Source: Sindora glabra
Lineage: Eukaryota > Streptophyta > Magnoliopsida > Fabales > Fabaceae
Assembly: GCA_020226215.1 (NCBI GenBank)
Contig: CM035231.1
Coordinates: 48,512,876-48,576,875 of the forward strand
Length of the DNA stretch: 64,000 nt
Direction of reading: 5' to 3'
The first letter of the stretch is position 1. Each line of letters begins with the position of its first letter. Positions 10,406-22,912 of the stretch are shown here, in pieces. The position numbers were made by a program, and so were the translations under genes. The notes beneath the pieces were generated by a model, which did no database searches, was not told the DNA's origin, and saw only the letters and a list, made by a program, of their open reading frames with translations.

Positions 10406-11994
10406 TGTGCCCTAGGAGCCAATCATAGAGATGATTGTAATATTACATAATGTATTACGTTTTATTTTGCCAATATAATTATTATATTTTATTTTACTTT
10501 ATTTTGCACAAATTATAACTTAAATATAATAATTATCCTTGGAATAGCTTTACTATTCTTAAAATGCCCCTAATCAAGTATTATTACAAAAAGAATAGTA
10601 ATAATACATCGAGACTAGCATGTATAGTAACTAATGATTATGAATAATAGATATTTGATATCAAGTCAATACATAAGTACATTTTTAATGAACAATGTAC
10701 TAAACTGACCCACTGTGAAAATACTGCATGGATAGATGTGTTATTAGTTATTCTTATATGATCACAAATGTGCATAGTCCTTGACCTGAAGTCATTACGA
10801 TTTCCTACATAAGGAGTTACTCACTTTGATGTTATTCTATGTCACCTTTAATCAAGATGACGAATAGGATGTTAATTGAGTGTATCATAAATCATGTAGA
10901 GGGAAGTAAGTGATGTAGATGAAATTTTATTACTCTTGTATAAAAGAGAAATATCCTTGGGCCCCTTGATTGAGTGAGACTTAGAAATGCATGACCATGC
11001 TCAATTGGATCAATATGTGATATTGATCATTTGTTTTAAGTCCACTTAGTATCAAGAAATATAAATTGAACATTGACAAGGATGACACACTCCATGCCTC
11101 CAGTTCGATTTGGATATTGTTACAAAAGGGATTATGATACAAAATGTTGATCATATATTAGGTAGATGTCGAATTATAGACATTCTTACTATTTGAATGG
11201 CAGTAATGTATTGTTAAATATCACTTATTGTCTATGGCTCAAAATGAGTCATTATCAATGTAGTAATAACTTACAGAGTCACACAAAAGGAGTAGGAATA
11301 AGACAATAATTAATTGGATTTTAGTTGAACTAAAATTCAATTAATTGAATTTATTTTCGTGCATATATATATTATTATTATGATAATATATATTTATTCA
11401 CATAATATATATATATTATATTATGTGATATTATTTAATATTAAAGTAATATCAGATAATTATGTTATTAGATATTAGATAATTATATTATGAGATAATG
11501 TTATTATTATCTAATATTAGATAATTAATAAATAAGTTTTATCTTTCCTCACTTTCTCTAGGATAAGAATAAGGTAATAGTTATTTAGTGTGATTAGAAT
11601 TTTTGAAACATTATCCTAGTGGGATTAGGACTGTGATATGCCTTAACTCTATAAAAGGACTTGAAGGCAGCACATTATAATTCACACTCATAAGTTTCAT
11701 CAAACCCTAAATCACTCTAGAAAATATCCAAACCCAATCCTAGTAAGAGAAACGAATCCTAGCAACTTCATGGAGGGGAGAAGTCGTTGTTCACTCCGTG
11801 TGGATACCCGTAGAGATACTGTACCTTACGGCCGGTATTCGATTCATCTCGATCTCTCAAGGATTCATTCAAAAGAACATGAGTACAAATAAGGTAAAAC
11901 CCTAATATTAGTTTATAACTTTTGCATAGATCCTAGGAAGATTTTGGATTAAAATTTTAAAATTTCGCTGTATATGTTGATCCGAATCCTAATA
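10406..11994 (+). repeat. 5' LTR of the copia element
   Basis: Starts TGTGCCCTAGGAGCC and ends ...GATCCGAATCCTAATA directly before the primer-binding site. The 3' copy ends ...CCTAACA, so the terminal CA has decayed to TA here. Contains a TATA box at 11650-11658. An A/T-rich block near 11360-11520 repeats the TTAGATAATTA motif. The true LTR start could be a few bases further left, since the 3' copy is preceded by TTGTTGG. Confidence 0.85.
11650..11658 (+). promoter_or_regulatory. LTR TATA box
   Basis: TATAAAAGG in the 5' LTR, conserved at 19258-19266 in the 3' LTR. The likely U3/R boundary lies 25-35 bp downstream. Confidence 0.7.
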
Positions 11995-11995
11995 G

Positions 11996-12007
11996 TGGTA
12001 TCAGAGC
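11996..12007 (+). other. Primer-binding site, initiator tRNA-Met type
   Basis: TGGTATCAGAGC, one base after the LTR end, is complementary to the 3' end of plant initiator tRNA-Met and is the standard copia primer site for minus-strand synthesis. Confidence 0.9.
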
Positions 12008-13972
12008 ATCTTGCAAAACATACATTCGATTATGTGTTTTACTATTTTTCTGAATGTTTATATGATAAATATTTTGTTTCGGTTTAAATCAAAATTATGT
12101 ATTTTGATGAATACTTATGTAATAAATAAAATCAAATTAGTTTCTGTTTAAACCAGACATATATGTGATATATATAAACTCGTGTTTGATTTTGATTTCG
12201 TGGATATATATATGTGATATATATGATTTGTATTTTGATTCTGATTAGGAATTAATGAAATTAATTGAACGAATTTGATTATATATTTTCTGGTTCATAT
12301 TCAAATCTATTTCATGTGTAATTTTGGGTTTTGAATTGAATTTGAATTTATTTTTGTAATTGATTTTGGGTTCTATTTTGATAAGAACAAATAAGATTAA
12401 TTGCGTGTACATAGTTTAATATGTGAAAAATGTTTTCTAAAATAAGAAGGTTATGTTATGAATCGGAATTAATCATATTTGCTCCTTAAATCATTTTTTT
12501 ATATATATGATATACTTTGCGTTTAAAGAATGTAATCTATTGTGCATAGAATTAATGTGATTAGTTTTGAGTTTATCTTCATATATAGATCCATTTAAAT
12601 TTTTTTAATGTGATTAAATAAATCTGGACTCATGTATGAAGTATATGCGTGTATGGTTTAATTTGTTTTATGTTGGATTTATTTCAAGACTACTATTTGA
12701 TTGTCAAATAATGTTGAATTGTTCGACTAAAGGGATTTGTCAATTGTTGACAAAAAAATTATAATTTTTCACCCAGGGGGCTCTGCCCCCCACGCCGTGC
12801 TAATTTTGCGTAGCGTTCAAAAATTATTTTTGTTCTTAAGGCACTGTTTTAAAACATGATTTTTGATGATGATTATGTTATGAAATATATATGTCAATCA
12901 GCCTACTTATCTTGGTTACATATATTTGTTAGCAATTATTACATATGATGCATGAATGTGTTGCATAGTATGGCCTTTGGAATTTTTATGGATGGATTTT
13001 AAATAGGACATGCATGTCGTGTCTTCCTCTATTTTTCTAATGTATATTCTCTTCTCATCTCACTCCCCTCGAATGTAACTCGGAATTTCTGTTACAAAAT
13101 TGTAATCATAATGGAGCAACCTTTGCTTGGAATGAGGAGAAGCTAAGGAGCTATAGGATAAGAAGAAGCTAATGAGTTAGTTTAGGAATATTATTAGAAA
13201 ATAGAATTCTAGGCCATACTATGTGACATTTTTTATTTCTTTATTATGTGATGATATTGATGAGTATGCATTTACTATGTGATAGCATATGTTCCTACTA
13301 TATGATAGTTTTATCTATTACTTGATGTGTGATATGCAATAGTCTATTTTATTCATTTATTTTATATGATGTATGAGATATGCTAGATATATTGCATAAA
13401 TAAATAGACTAGTTATGGTGAGATCTGATAATGATTAAGTTAAAATCCTTTATTTGAAATATTAAGTCAGTAATAATTAAATGATGCCTTCCAATGCTTG
13501 ACACTCGTCAAAGCTTCGATCGACATAAGGTAAGTTTGCTAAAGTAAAGTACCTTATTTATTTTAGTGAGACGCAACTGGATAATAGTGATATCCGAATG
13601 TCAAACATTGGGTCTGACTTAACTAAGATTTCTTAATAGGATTAAGACCTAGAGGCACAGAGTTAGATTTTAGTTCATAAGATAGACTAGAATAAGTGTT
13701 GTTCACCCAACTATTCAAAAGTTATCTATGATACAATTGGCAAGTGTTGCCTACCTAAATAACTAAGTTTTAAGTGATTAGCCAAAGCTAACTTAAGACT
13801 TGGTGAAATATGGATCTTAGCTCACTAGATAATCTAAACAATGTGACTTTCTAAATTAATAGTGAGGGCTATTAATTTGAATAAAATAGTGGGAGGTACA
13901 TTTAATAAAAAACCTTATTAAATGTTTGAAACTTAATACTTACTTTGCATATTTCTGTTGTAGATAATCAAA
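12008..13972 (+). other. Copia untranslated leader
   Basis: About 2 kb of A/T-rich sequence without a supported gene. It holds a GC-rich hairpin, GGGGGC-TCT-GCCCCC (12776-12790), followed by CACGCCGTGC. The leader may have contained packaging signals, which is inference. Confidence 0.6.
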
Positions 13973-14816
13973 TGGCTAATACATCAAATAATCTATCACT
14001 GTGATCAGTCCTTAAGAAGGTCAAATTGAATAGGACAAACTTCCTAAACTGGTATAGGAATTTGAGGATAGTCCTCAAATATGAGCGAAAAATGTATGTC
14101 CTAGAGGAACCTATTCCTTAATAACCTAAAGCTAGTGCCCCTTGGACTCAAAAGGATGCTTATAAGAAGCATCATGATGATACATTAGACGTCGGTTGTC
14201 TCATGTTAGCTACCATGGACTATGAGCTTCAGAAGCAACATGAGAACATGAAAACTCATGACATGCTAGAGCATCTTAAGAAGCTTTATGAAGGCTAAGC
14301 TTGGCATGAAAGGTTTGAGGTGATAAAAGCATTATTTCAGTGCAAACTAGCAGAAGGAAACCCTGTTGGGCCTCATGTACTCAAAACGATTGGGTATGTT
14401 GAGAACCTTGAGAGATTGGGTGCTCCACTAGGCCAAGAGTTGGCCACTGACTTAATTCTGTAATCGTTGTCACAAAATTATGATCAATTCATCATGAATT
14501 ACAACATGAATGAAATTGATAAACCACTACCAGAATTATTAAGCATGTTAAGAACTGTTGAACAAAATTTGCAAAAGACTAAACCCAATTCCATAATGAT
14601 GGTTCAAAAGGGCAAAGACAAAAGCAAGGGCAAAAACAAGAAAGATTCTAAATCCAAAGGCAAGCCCAAGTCTAAGTCTTCTACACTAAAACCAAAAGAG
14701 GGTGTGGCTAAGGAAGGGACATGCTTCCATTGCAGTCAAACCGGACATTGGAAGAGAAATTGCAAGGTCTATCTAGAAGATCTGAAAAAGAAGAAGGGAA
14801 GTAAGGCTTTCACTTA
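13973..14816 (+). pseudogene. copia gag remnant with CCHC zinc knuckle
   Basis: From ATG at 13973 the frame runs for about 280 codons with five in-frame stops: one TGA where Trp is likely, a TAA-TAA pair, and TAA codons near 14297 and 14461. Recognisable gag text includes LNRTNFLNWYRNLRIVLKYE near the N-terminus. The C-terminal zinc knuckle CFHCSQTGHWKRNC (14722-14763, CX2CX4HX4C) is intact and follows a Lys/Ser-rich stretch. Gag would form the particle and bind the genomic RNA. This copy cannot make a full protein. Confidence 0.85.
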
Positions 14817-17800
14817 AGGTATCTATGTTATAGAAATTAATGTTTCTACTTCTACATCTTGGGTATTAAATACTAGATGTGGTTCTCACATTTGTACAAA
14901 TGTGTAGGAACTATAAAGGAGTAAGACTCTGGCTAAAGGCGAGGTGGACCTATGAGTTGGCAATGGAGCAAAAGTTGTTGCCCTAGCTGTAGGAACATAT
15001 CGTTTATCTTTACCTTCTAGTTTAGTAATTGAATTAGAGGATTGTTATTTTGTGCTTACTATTAGTAGGAATATTATTTTTGTTTCTTGTTTAGACAAGA
15101 AAGATTTTTTATTTATAATAAAGAATAAAAGTTGTTCAGTTTATTTAAATGAAATATTTTACTGCAGTGCACAAATGTTCAATGGATTCTATATTTTTGA
15201 TCTTGAAATGCCTGTCTATAACATAAACACCAAATGATTTAAATTAAATGATTTAAATCCAACCTATCCTTGGCATTGTCATTTGGGCCACATAAATGAG
15301 AAACACATATCTAAGCTTTATAAAGATAGATTCTTGGATTCATTTGATTTTGAATCATATGAAGTATGCAAATTTTATTTATTAGGTAAGATGACTAAAG
15401 CTCTATTCACTAGACACAGTGAAAAGGCCAATGATCTATTAAGTCTTATACATATTGATGTATGTGGGCCTATTAGTTCACCTGCTAAAGGAGGTTTCCT
15501 GTACTTCATTACATTTATTGATGACTTCAGTAGATATGGATATGTGTATCTTATGAAACACAAATCAGAATCCTTTGAAAAGTTCAAGGAATTCAAGAAT
15601 GAAATGCAAAATTAATTTTGCAAAAGTATTAAAACACTTTGATCAGATCAAGATGGAGAATACTTAAGCTAAGAATTTGATGACTATCTAAAAGAGAGTG
15701 TGGTATAATATCATAACTCACTCCACCTGGAACACCACAATGGAATGATGTCTCAAAGAGGAGGAATCATACCTTGTTAAACATGGTACGATCTATGATG
15801 AGTCATACAGATCTTCTAATTTCCTTTTGGGGACATTCTCTAGAGACAGCTGCTTTTACGCTCAACCGTGTTCCCTCTAAAATGGTTCAAAAGACTCCAT
15901 ATGAGATATGGACTAAGAAACGTCCCAACTTGTCTTTTATGAAGATTTGAGGTTGCGAGGCCTATGTAAAATACAAGTTTTTGATAAGCTTGGACCCAAA
16001 TCAGATAAGTGCTACTTTGTAGGGTATCCTAAGGAAATTAAGGGATACTATTTCTACAATCCTAGTGAAAGCAAAGTGTTTGTTGCACGAACTGATATTT
16101 TTCTTGAAAGAGAATTTATCTCTGAGAAAAATAATAAGAGAAAAGTAGAAATTGAAGAAATGCAAGACTTACAAAGTAATGCTGAACCTTTAATAGAGCC
16201 TGAACAGAGACCATAAAATGTTATAGCTCAGGAACTAGCCCAAGTAACATAAGGCCCATGTAGGTCTAGTAGGATACGCCATGAGCCCGACAAATATGGA
16301 TTTCTTGTGACTCAAAATGGCGATGTTTTGCTCATGGATAAAGATGAGCCCATAACCTACTAAGAAGCTATTAAAGGGTCAGACTCTAAGAAATGGCTTG
16401 AGGCCATGAGATCTAAAATGGATTCCATGTATACTAATCAAGTATAGACTTTGGTTAATCCACCTGAAAGGGTAAAACTCATTAGGTGCAAGTGGATTTT
16501 CAAGAAGAAAATCAACATGGATGGTAACATGCAAACCTTTAAAGAGCGATTAGTCACAAAAGGTTATAGGCAAGTTCATGGTATAGACTATGATGAGACC
16601 TATTCTCCAATTGCCATGCTTAAATTCATTTGGATCTTGCTTGCCATTGCAACCTTTTATAATTATGAAATCTGACAGATGGATGTCAAAATTACTTTCC
16701 TTAATGAAAAGCTTCTTGAGGATGTGTACATGACACATCCTGAGGGTTTTATCACTCCTGAAAATGCTGAAAAGGTATATAAGTTACAACGATCCATTTA
16801 TAGATTAAAGCAAGCTTCACGGAGTTGGAATCTTTGTTTTGATGAAGCAATCAAAGAATTTGGTTTCATCAAAAATAAAGATGAATCTTGTGTTTACAAA
16901 AGGGTTAGTGGGAGTAGAATTATTTTCCTCGTATTGTATATGGATGACATACTACTCATCGAAAACGATATCCCTATAGTAAAGACTTGGTTAGGGAATT
17001 ATTTCTCGATGAAAGACTTAGGTGAAGCTGTCTATATATTAGGTATTAAGATCTATAGAAATAAATTAAGAAAATTATTTGGCCTAAGTCAGAGTACATA
17101 TATAGATAAAGTGTTAAAATGGTTTAACATGCAAGAATCCAAAAGGAAATTTTTGCCTATGTCGCATGGCATAAACTTATCCAAAGCTCAGTGTCCTTCG
17201 ACACAAGATAAGAAGGATCGCATGAATAAGATACCATATGCATCAGCAATTGAATCTATCATGTATGCTATGATATGTACTCGTCTTGATGTCTCGTATG
17301 CTTTGAACATGACAAGTCGGTACCAATCAAATCCAGGTGAACATCACTGAACTGCCATTAAGAATATCCTTAAATACTTGCGAAGGACTAAGGATTCATT
17401 CTTAATATATGGAGGAGAGAAAGAACTTGTTGTAAAAGGTTACACTGATGACAGTTTCTAATCCAATAAGGATGACTTTAGATCACAGTCAGGTTATATA
17501 TTTAGCCTAAATGATGGTGTTGTATGCTGGAAGAGTTCAAAGTAGGAAACAGTGGTCGACTCTATTACAGAAGCCGAGTATATTGCTGCATCTGATGCGT
17601 CAAAAGATGCTGTTTGAATCAAAAAGTTCATTACTAAACTTGGCGTTGTTCCTAGCATTGCAAATCCAATGGATCTCTATTATGATAACAATAGGGCCAT
17701 TGCACAAGCTAAGGAACTTAGATCTCACCAGCGATCCAAACATATACTTAAGCGCTTCTATCTCATTCATGAAATCATTGATAGAGGAGATATGAAGATA

Positions 17801-17911
17801 TGTAAAGTACCAACTGATGATAATATCACTGACCCATTGATAAAACCTTTAGCACAGAAAAAGCATGATAATCATACTATATCACTTGGTATTAGATACA
17901 TGAGTGATTGA
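14817..17911 (+). pseudogene. copia pol remnant: protease, integrase, RT, RNase H
   Basis: Domains occur in copia order across broken frames. The protease active site reads VLNTRCGSHIC (about 14856), so the expected DTG aspartate has become Asn. The integrase zinc domain begins WHCHLGH (15272), but the second half has lost one Cys. The integrase core shows LIHIDVCGP, FIDDFSRYGYVYL and SDQDGEY. RT is clearest at 16450-17350, with KWIFKKK, LVTKGYRQ, MDVKITFLN and the catalytic YMDD at 16937-16948. RNase H follows with EAEYIAASDASKDAV (about 17568) and DNNRAIAQAKELR, ending near GIRYMSD-stop (17911). Stops and frame shifts at 15613, near 15665 and 16206, at 16673, 17348 and elsewhere make it non-functional. 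Confidence 0.85.
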
Positions 17912-17920
17912 CTCTAGTCT

Positions 17921-17937
17921 AAGTAGGAGATTGTTGG
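17921..17937 (+). other. Polypurine tract region
   Basis: AAGTAGGAGATT immediately before the 3' LTR is the expected plus-strand primer site. It resembles the usual copia AAGTGGGAGATTGTTGG. Confidence 0.65.
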
Positions 17938-18883
17938 TGTGTACCCTAAGAGCTAATAATAGAGATGATTGCAATATTACATAATGTATTACATTTCATT
18001 TTAACAATATAATTATTATATTTTATTTTGCACAAATTATAACTTAAATATAATAATTATCCTTGGAATAACTTTGTTATTCCTAAAATGCCTTTAGTCA
18101 AATATTATTACGAAAAAGATAATAATAATACATCGAGACTAGTATGTATAGTGACTGATGATTATGAATCATGAATATGTGATATCAAGTTAATACATAA
18201 GTACATTTTTAATGAATAATGTACTGGACTGACTCACTGTGAGAATATTACATGGATAAATGTATCATTACTTATTCTCATATGATCACAAATGTGCATA
18301 GTCCTTGAACTGAAGTCACTATGATTCCCTATATAAGGAGTTACTTACTTTGATGTCGTTCTAAGTCACCTTTAATCAGGATGATGAGTAGGACATTGAT
18401 TGGGTGTGTCACAAATCATGCAGAGGGACGTAAGTGATGTAGATGGGATTTTGTTACTTTTGTATAAAAGAGAAATATCCTTGAGCCCCTTGATTAAGTG
18501 AGACTTAGAAGTGCATGGCCATACTCAATTGGATCAATATATGATATTGATCATTTGTTTTAAGTCCACTCAATATCAAGAAATATAAATTAAACATTGA
18601 CGAGGATGACACACTCCATGCCTCTAGTTCAATTTGGATATTATTACAAAAGGGATTATGATGCAAAATGTTCATCATATATTAGGTAGATGTCAAATCA
18701 TAGACATTCTTACTACTTGAGTGGCACTGATGTATTGTTAGATACCATTTACTGTCTATGACTCAAAATGAGTCATTATTAACGTAGTAAAAACTTACAG
18801 GGTCACACAAAAGGAATATGAATAAGATAATAATTAATTGAGTTTTAGTTAGACTAAAATTCAATTAATTGAACTTATTTTTA

Positions 18884-18921
<38 letters not shown>

Positions 18922-19603
18922 GATAATATATATTTATTCACGTAATATATATATATATATTATATTATGTGATATTATTTAATATTAAAGTAATATCAAA
19001 TAATTACGTTATTAGATATTAGATAATTATATTATGAGATAATATTATTATTTAATATAAGATAATATATGTCAATTTAATATTAGATAATTATATTATG
19101 AGATAATGTTATTATTATCTAATATTAGATAATTAATAGATAAATCTTATCTCTCCTTACTCTTTCTAGGATAAGGATAAGGTGACAGTTATTTAGTGTG
19201 TTTAAGATTTTTGAAGTATTATCCTAGTGGGACTAAGATTGTGATATGCCTTAACTCTATAAAAGGACTTGAAAGCAACACATTATAATTCACACTCATA
19301 AATTTCATCAAATCCTAAATCACTCTAGAAAATGTCCAAACTCAATCCTAGTGAGAGAAACGAACCCTACCAGTTTCGTGGAGGGGAGAAACCGCTGTTC
19401 ACTCCGTGTGGATACTCGTAAAGAAGCTGTATCTTACGGCCAGCGTTCGATTCATCTCGATCTCTTAAAGATTCATTCAGAAAGAACACGAGCACAAATA
19501 AGGTAAAACCCTAATACTGATTTATGACTTTTGCATGGATCCTAAGAAAATTTTGGATTAAAATTTTAAAATTTTGCAGCATATGTTGATCCAAATCCTA
19601 ACA
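17938..19603 (+). repeat. 3' LTR of the copia element
   Basis: Matches the 5' LTR along its length and ends ...GATCCAAATCCTAACA. It is about 80 bp longer, because an (AT)n tract has expanded at about 18887-18919 and a TTAGATAATTATATTATGAG block near 19020-19110 is duplicated. TATAAAAGG is at 19258-19266. Confidence 0.85.
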
Positions 19604-20747
19604 TCAAGTGATATAAACTAGCAAAATTTCTAAACATAGAGAAGGTTATTCATGAGTGATTTCTCTAATACCAAGATCTCCTAAATATAATTGGAGAGCT
19701 ATTTTTGGAGAAGGTAAAGGAGACGATGATACTTTTATACCCTCAATAACCTTCTGACTATAACCTTTCTTAAGGTTAGCTTAAGAAGTTCAAGTTAGGC
19801 ATGGTGTTAAGTCATTTCATCATTTTGGAGAGAGTGGTTCAGTTGACATATAGGACATGGAGAAAAAATTGGAGCCCATAAAGGAAAAAATAGACCAGTT
19901 CCCTATGAAATTTTTTTTTAAAATGGAACACTAGTTTGTTTTACAAGTTACAAGCTAATCATTCTCTTGTAATAAAGCAATTTGAAGGAAAAAAATAGGA
20001 CAAATAAAGACTAACAATTGTTATCTATTGCAATGAGGATGGCTTAGAAAAAATTCCTTTAGGGATTTTTAGAAAGTATACAAAGCCACGTTGCTTTAAA
20101 AATGTTGACATGAACAGCTTGAATTGTCAATACTATGCCGATAAAAGAGCATGGATGATTAACGAGCTTTTTGATGAACATGTTCATTGGCTAGACCAGT
20201 TGTTGGTGGTAGATAATTGTCTAACCTATCCAAGAAATATTGAAAGGTTATGAAATGTTGAGTTTTTTTTTTTACCACCTAACATGACATCAAAAATCCA
20301 ACCATGTGACATTGGAATAATAAGAACTTTCAAGATGCACTACTACAAGAGATTTTATCGTAAAATATTAAAAGGCTATAAGTTAGGACAATCTAATCTA
20401 AAAAAAATTAATGTTTTAGATGCCATCAATCTTGCAATGTCAGCTTGGATGATAAATGTTTAAAAAGAGACAATAGCAAATTGTTTCCAACACTACAAAA
20501 TTCGTTTGGGGGATGAAGAAGCCTCAAGGAACTTAAATTAAGCAACTTTTGAATAAGGCATTCATGAGCTGAAAAAATGATTAATGATTTCAATTATTGC
20601 AATAAAATGGATGTCAATCACCTATTGGATTATTCGAGTAAAAATGATGAATTTTAAGAGGTCCAAAACTTAGAAGAAATTGTGGCTAGTGTCATTGAAA
20701 ATCTTATTGAGGATGAAGTTAAGGATGATTCGATACCTCAGAACTAA
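19604..20747 (+). pseudogene. pogo/Tigger-like transposase, C-terminal part
   Basis: Continues the transposase cut at 10402. It begins with the second HTH (KFLNIEKVIHE-stop-FL-stop-YQDLLNIIGELFLEK), then the DDE core: SLFYKLQANHSLVIKQFEG, YCNEDG, YTKPRCFKNVDMNSLNCQYY, the second aspartate in LLVVDNC (about 20205) and the third in SKIQPCDIGIIRTFKMHYYK (about 20290-20350). The expected MDET motif carrying the first catalytic Asp is damaged to ATGGAACACTAGT near 19923, with a frame shift. The tail EIVASVIENLIEDEVKDD ends at a stop at 20745-20747. Stops such as KK-stop-DK-stop-R confirm it is dead. This is the CENP-B/TIGD family, whose domesticated members bind DNA. Confidence 0.8.
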
Positions 20748-21108
20748 TCACATGAAAGGAAGCACTTACAGTAGTAATAACTCTTCACAATTTTTGTTGC
20801 AACTTGAGAATATGACATTGGAGCTTTTGAATGCAATGAGAAAAGTTAGAGATGAAATCCACCTAAATTTAAATTTCATGAAAATATAAATAGCAATAGA
20901 TTCATATTTTACTAAATTATCCTAATTATATTTGTAATTTTAAAGAATTATTAATTTATGATATTGACGGGACTATAGATTTATATAAAGGTATTCCTAA
21001 AAATTATTATCTTATTAATTTATCAAAATTACTAATTTTATAAATTGGTCCAAGTTGGGATAAAAAATATTATTTTAGAAAGATTATTAATTTATGGAGG
21101 TTTAACTA

Positions 21109-22409
21109 TATTGCCCAAAAAATTTTACTATTGCAACACTATTAATTAGATATATTACCATAACATTCTATTATAAATTTAATTAGTATTATTATAAATC
21201 TAATTATATTATGAGAAACAAAAAAAGATAATTGTATGATGAAATTAAATGTTATTAATTTAATATTACGATAAAGTAATTTTTTATTATGAATTTAATT
21301 ATTATTATAGTATATTAAGCAAAAAAATTACTACTATACCTATTTAGTAGATATATTATCCTATCATTTTGCTATGAATTTAATCATTAATATTATTATA
21401 AAATTATATATTATTATGCAAAATAAAATAAATATAATTCATCAAGATTAAACTATTTTTATCTTTCTTTTTAATGCCAAAAAGTCACACTTAATCAAGT
21501 CCTTAATATTCGTTAATCATTACTTATGGTTACTTTGGTTAATTTTATAATATTTATATTTCACATTATATGACATTTATAAAAATGATATCAAAATAAA
21601 TTTATTTTACATTTACAAATTTACCCTTAACCCAAACTTGTAACTTGGTGATATTTGATATGATTTTTGAACTAATGACATGTGTAAATAAACATAATCA
21701 AGTGGCGATATTCACCTTGCCAAAGTGGTGTAATACACTCCTTGACGAGATTTTCCTATATCACACCTAATTCTGATTGGGTCTTTAGGTGTGCGTTGTG
21801 TCATCTAAAGTTAATTAGGTTGGCTATTGATTAAGCCATTTGGACCATAATATGTAAGCTTGTAATCATAATATATTTTTTTTATTAATTTATTGTAAAA
21901 AATTCAAATAAATTAAATTAAAACATACATAATAATTTTATTACTTTTTAATATCATTAAATATTTTTAATCAATTTCTTTTAGGCACATGTTAACAGAA
22001 AACTTGGTCAAAAATATAAAAGTAGCAATACTAAAGTAATGTGAATCATATTAAATTTAATTACAATAGAAATAGTATTAGATATTGAGAAGTATGTATT
22101 TATACATAAATTATAGATTAAAGTCTCTTTCTCATAATTATAAAATTTACTTTTTCTCACTTTCATTCCTATACAATATTTAACATCAATTTTGCTCCTA
22201 TGAAGTATTAAATTATCCAATTTTTTTATTAATGTTTTATGAAGATTAATTCTTTTAAATTTTTCCTTTTAAGGATAAAATTAAATAAATTAATATTTTA
22301 TAAAAATAAAATTAATATAAAATATTCCATATAGATAAAAAAAATGAGAAAAAAATGATGAGAAAAGTGTTTACTATAAATATGCTAACTCCAAACCCAT
22401 GAACTAAAT
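21109..22409. other. A/T-rich intergenic DNA between pogo and MULE
   Basis: No coding sequence, no clear terminal repeats. The A/T skew is stronger than in the elements on either side. Confidence 0.4.
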
Positions 22410-22912
22410 TACAGTTAGGTTATTATTTTTATTAGCCAAGTTAAGACACCTTTTGAAGTTAGGCTACTATTTGTCCTTCTTTACATCTTATGAAAATAAA
22501 CATAAAAAACAATAGACTAATGTTGAATTTTCCACATGTCAAGCAATTTTGTTGATTATGACAAACTAGAGCCCAAATTAGCAACCTTTTACTTTTGTTA
22601 ATTATTTTTTTAAACAGTAATAATTTTATTTAGAAATTTTTTAGATAAAATATCCAAATTCATTTTTGAAATTGTATCTTGCTTGTAATTTCATCCTTCA
22701 AGTATAGTGAACAACTATAGTAGTCCTTGATTTTAGAAATATTATACCAAAATAGTCCCTTTATTGGGCCTATTAAGTGTAAAGAGATAAAAGTGGCTGA
22801 GTTAGTACATTAAGTGTCTTGTTGACCCATTAAGTGTTAATATGGAACTACTAGGCCTAGTAATAACTTGAACGATGACATTTCTGCACTCCAACTCCAA
22901 CAAATAACATTC
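22410..22912 (+). repeat. Left TIR of the MULE
   Basis: About 500 bp pairs, inverted and diverged, with 31383-31775. The best-preserved part is 22650-22912, from CAAATTCATTTTTGAAATTG to CAACAAATAACATT. Confidence 0.7.

Larger units (their letters stand above)
10406..19603 (+). mobile_element. Ty1/copia LTR retrotransposon, degenerate, nested in pogo
   Basis: Order: 5' LTR, PBS, about 2-kb leader, gag, protease, integrase, RT, RNase H, purine tract, 3' LTR. Integrase before RT defines the copia type. The two LTRs differ at roughly one base in ten by eye, mainly by transitions, so the insertion is old. Many stops and frame breaks occur in gag and pol. Flanking 5-mers (AGGAA left, TCAAG right) do not match, so the target duplication is lost or an LTR end is misplaced. 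The sequence on both sides belongs to one pogo transposase, which proves the insertion. Confidence 0.9.
9783..21108 (+). mobile_element. pogo/Lemi1-like DNA transposon, split by a copia element
   Basis: The left end TAGTAAAATCTCTATAAATT and the inverted right end TAGTTAAACCTCCATAAATT match for over 20 bp and resemble plant Lemi1/Emigrant pogo ends, which usually begin CAGTAAAACCTC. Both are flanked by the TA target dinucleotide (9781-9782 and 21109-21110). Inside are the two halves of a CENP-B/Tigger-type transposase (10240-10402 and 19604-20747). The copia element 10406-19603 lies between them. Without it the pogo element would be about 2.1 kb. Several in-frame stops show that it is dead. 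Confidence 0.8.

Noticed and set aside
20680..20889. Plus-strand 69-codon opening
   Set aside because: Wrong frame over the C-terminus of the pogo transposase, whose own frame ends at 20747.
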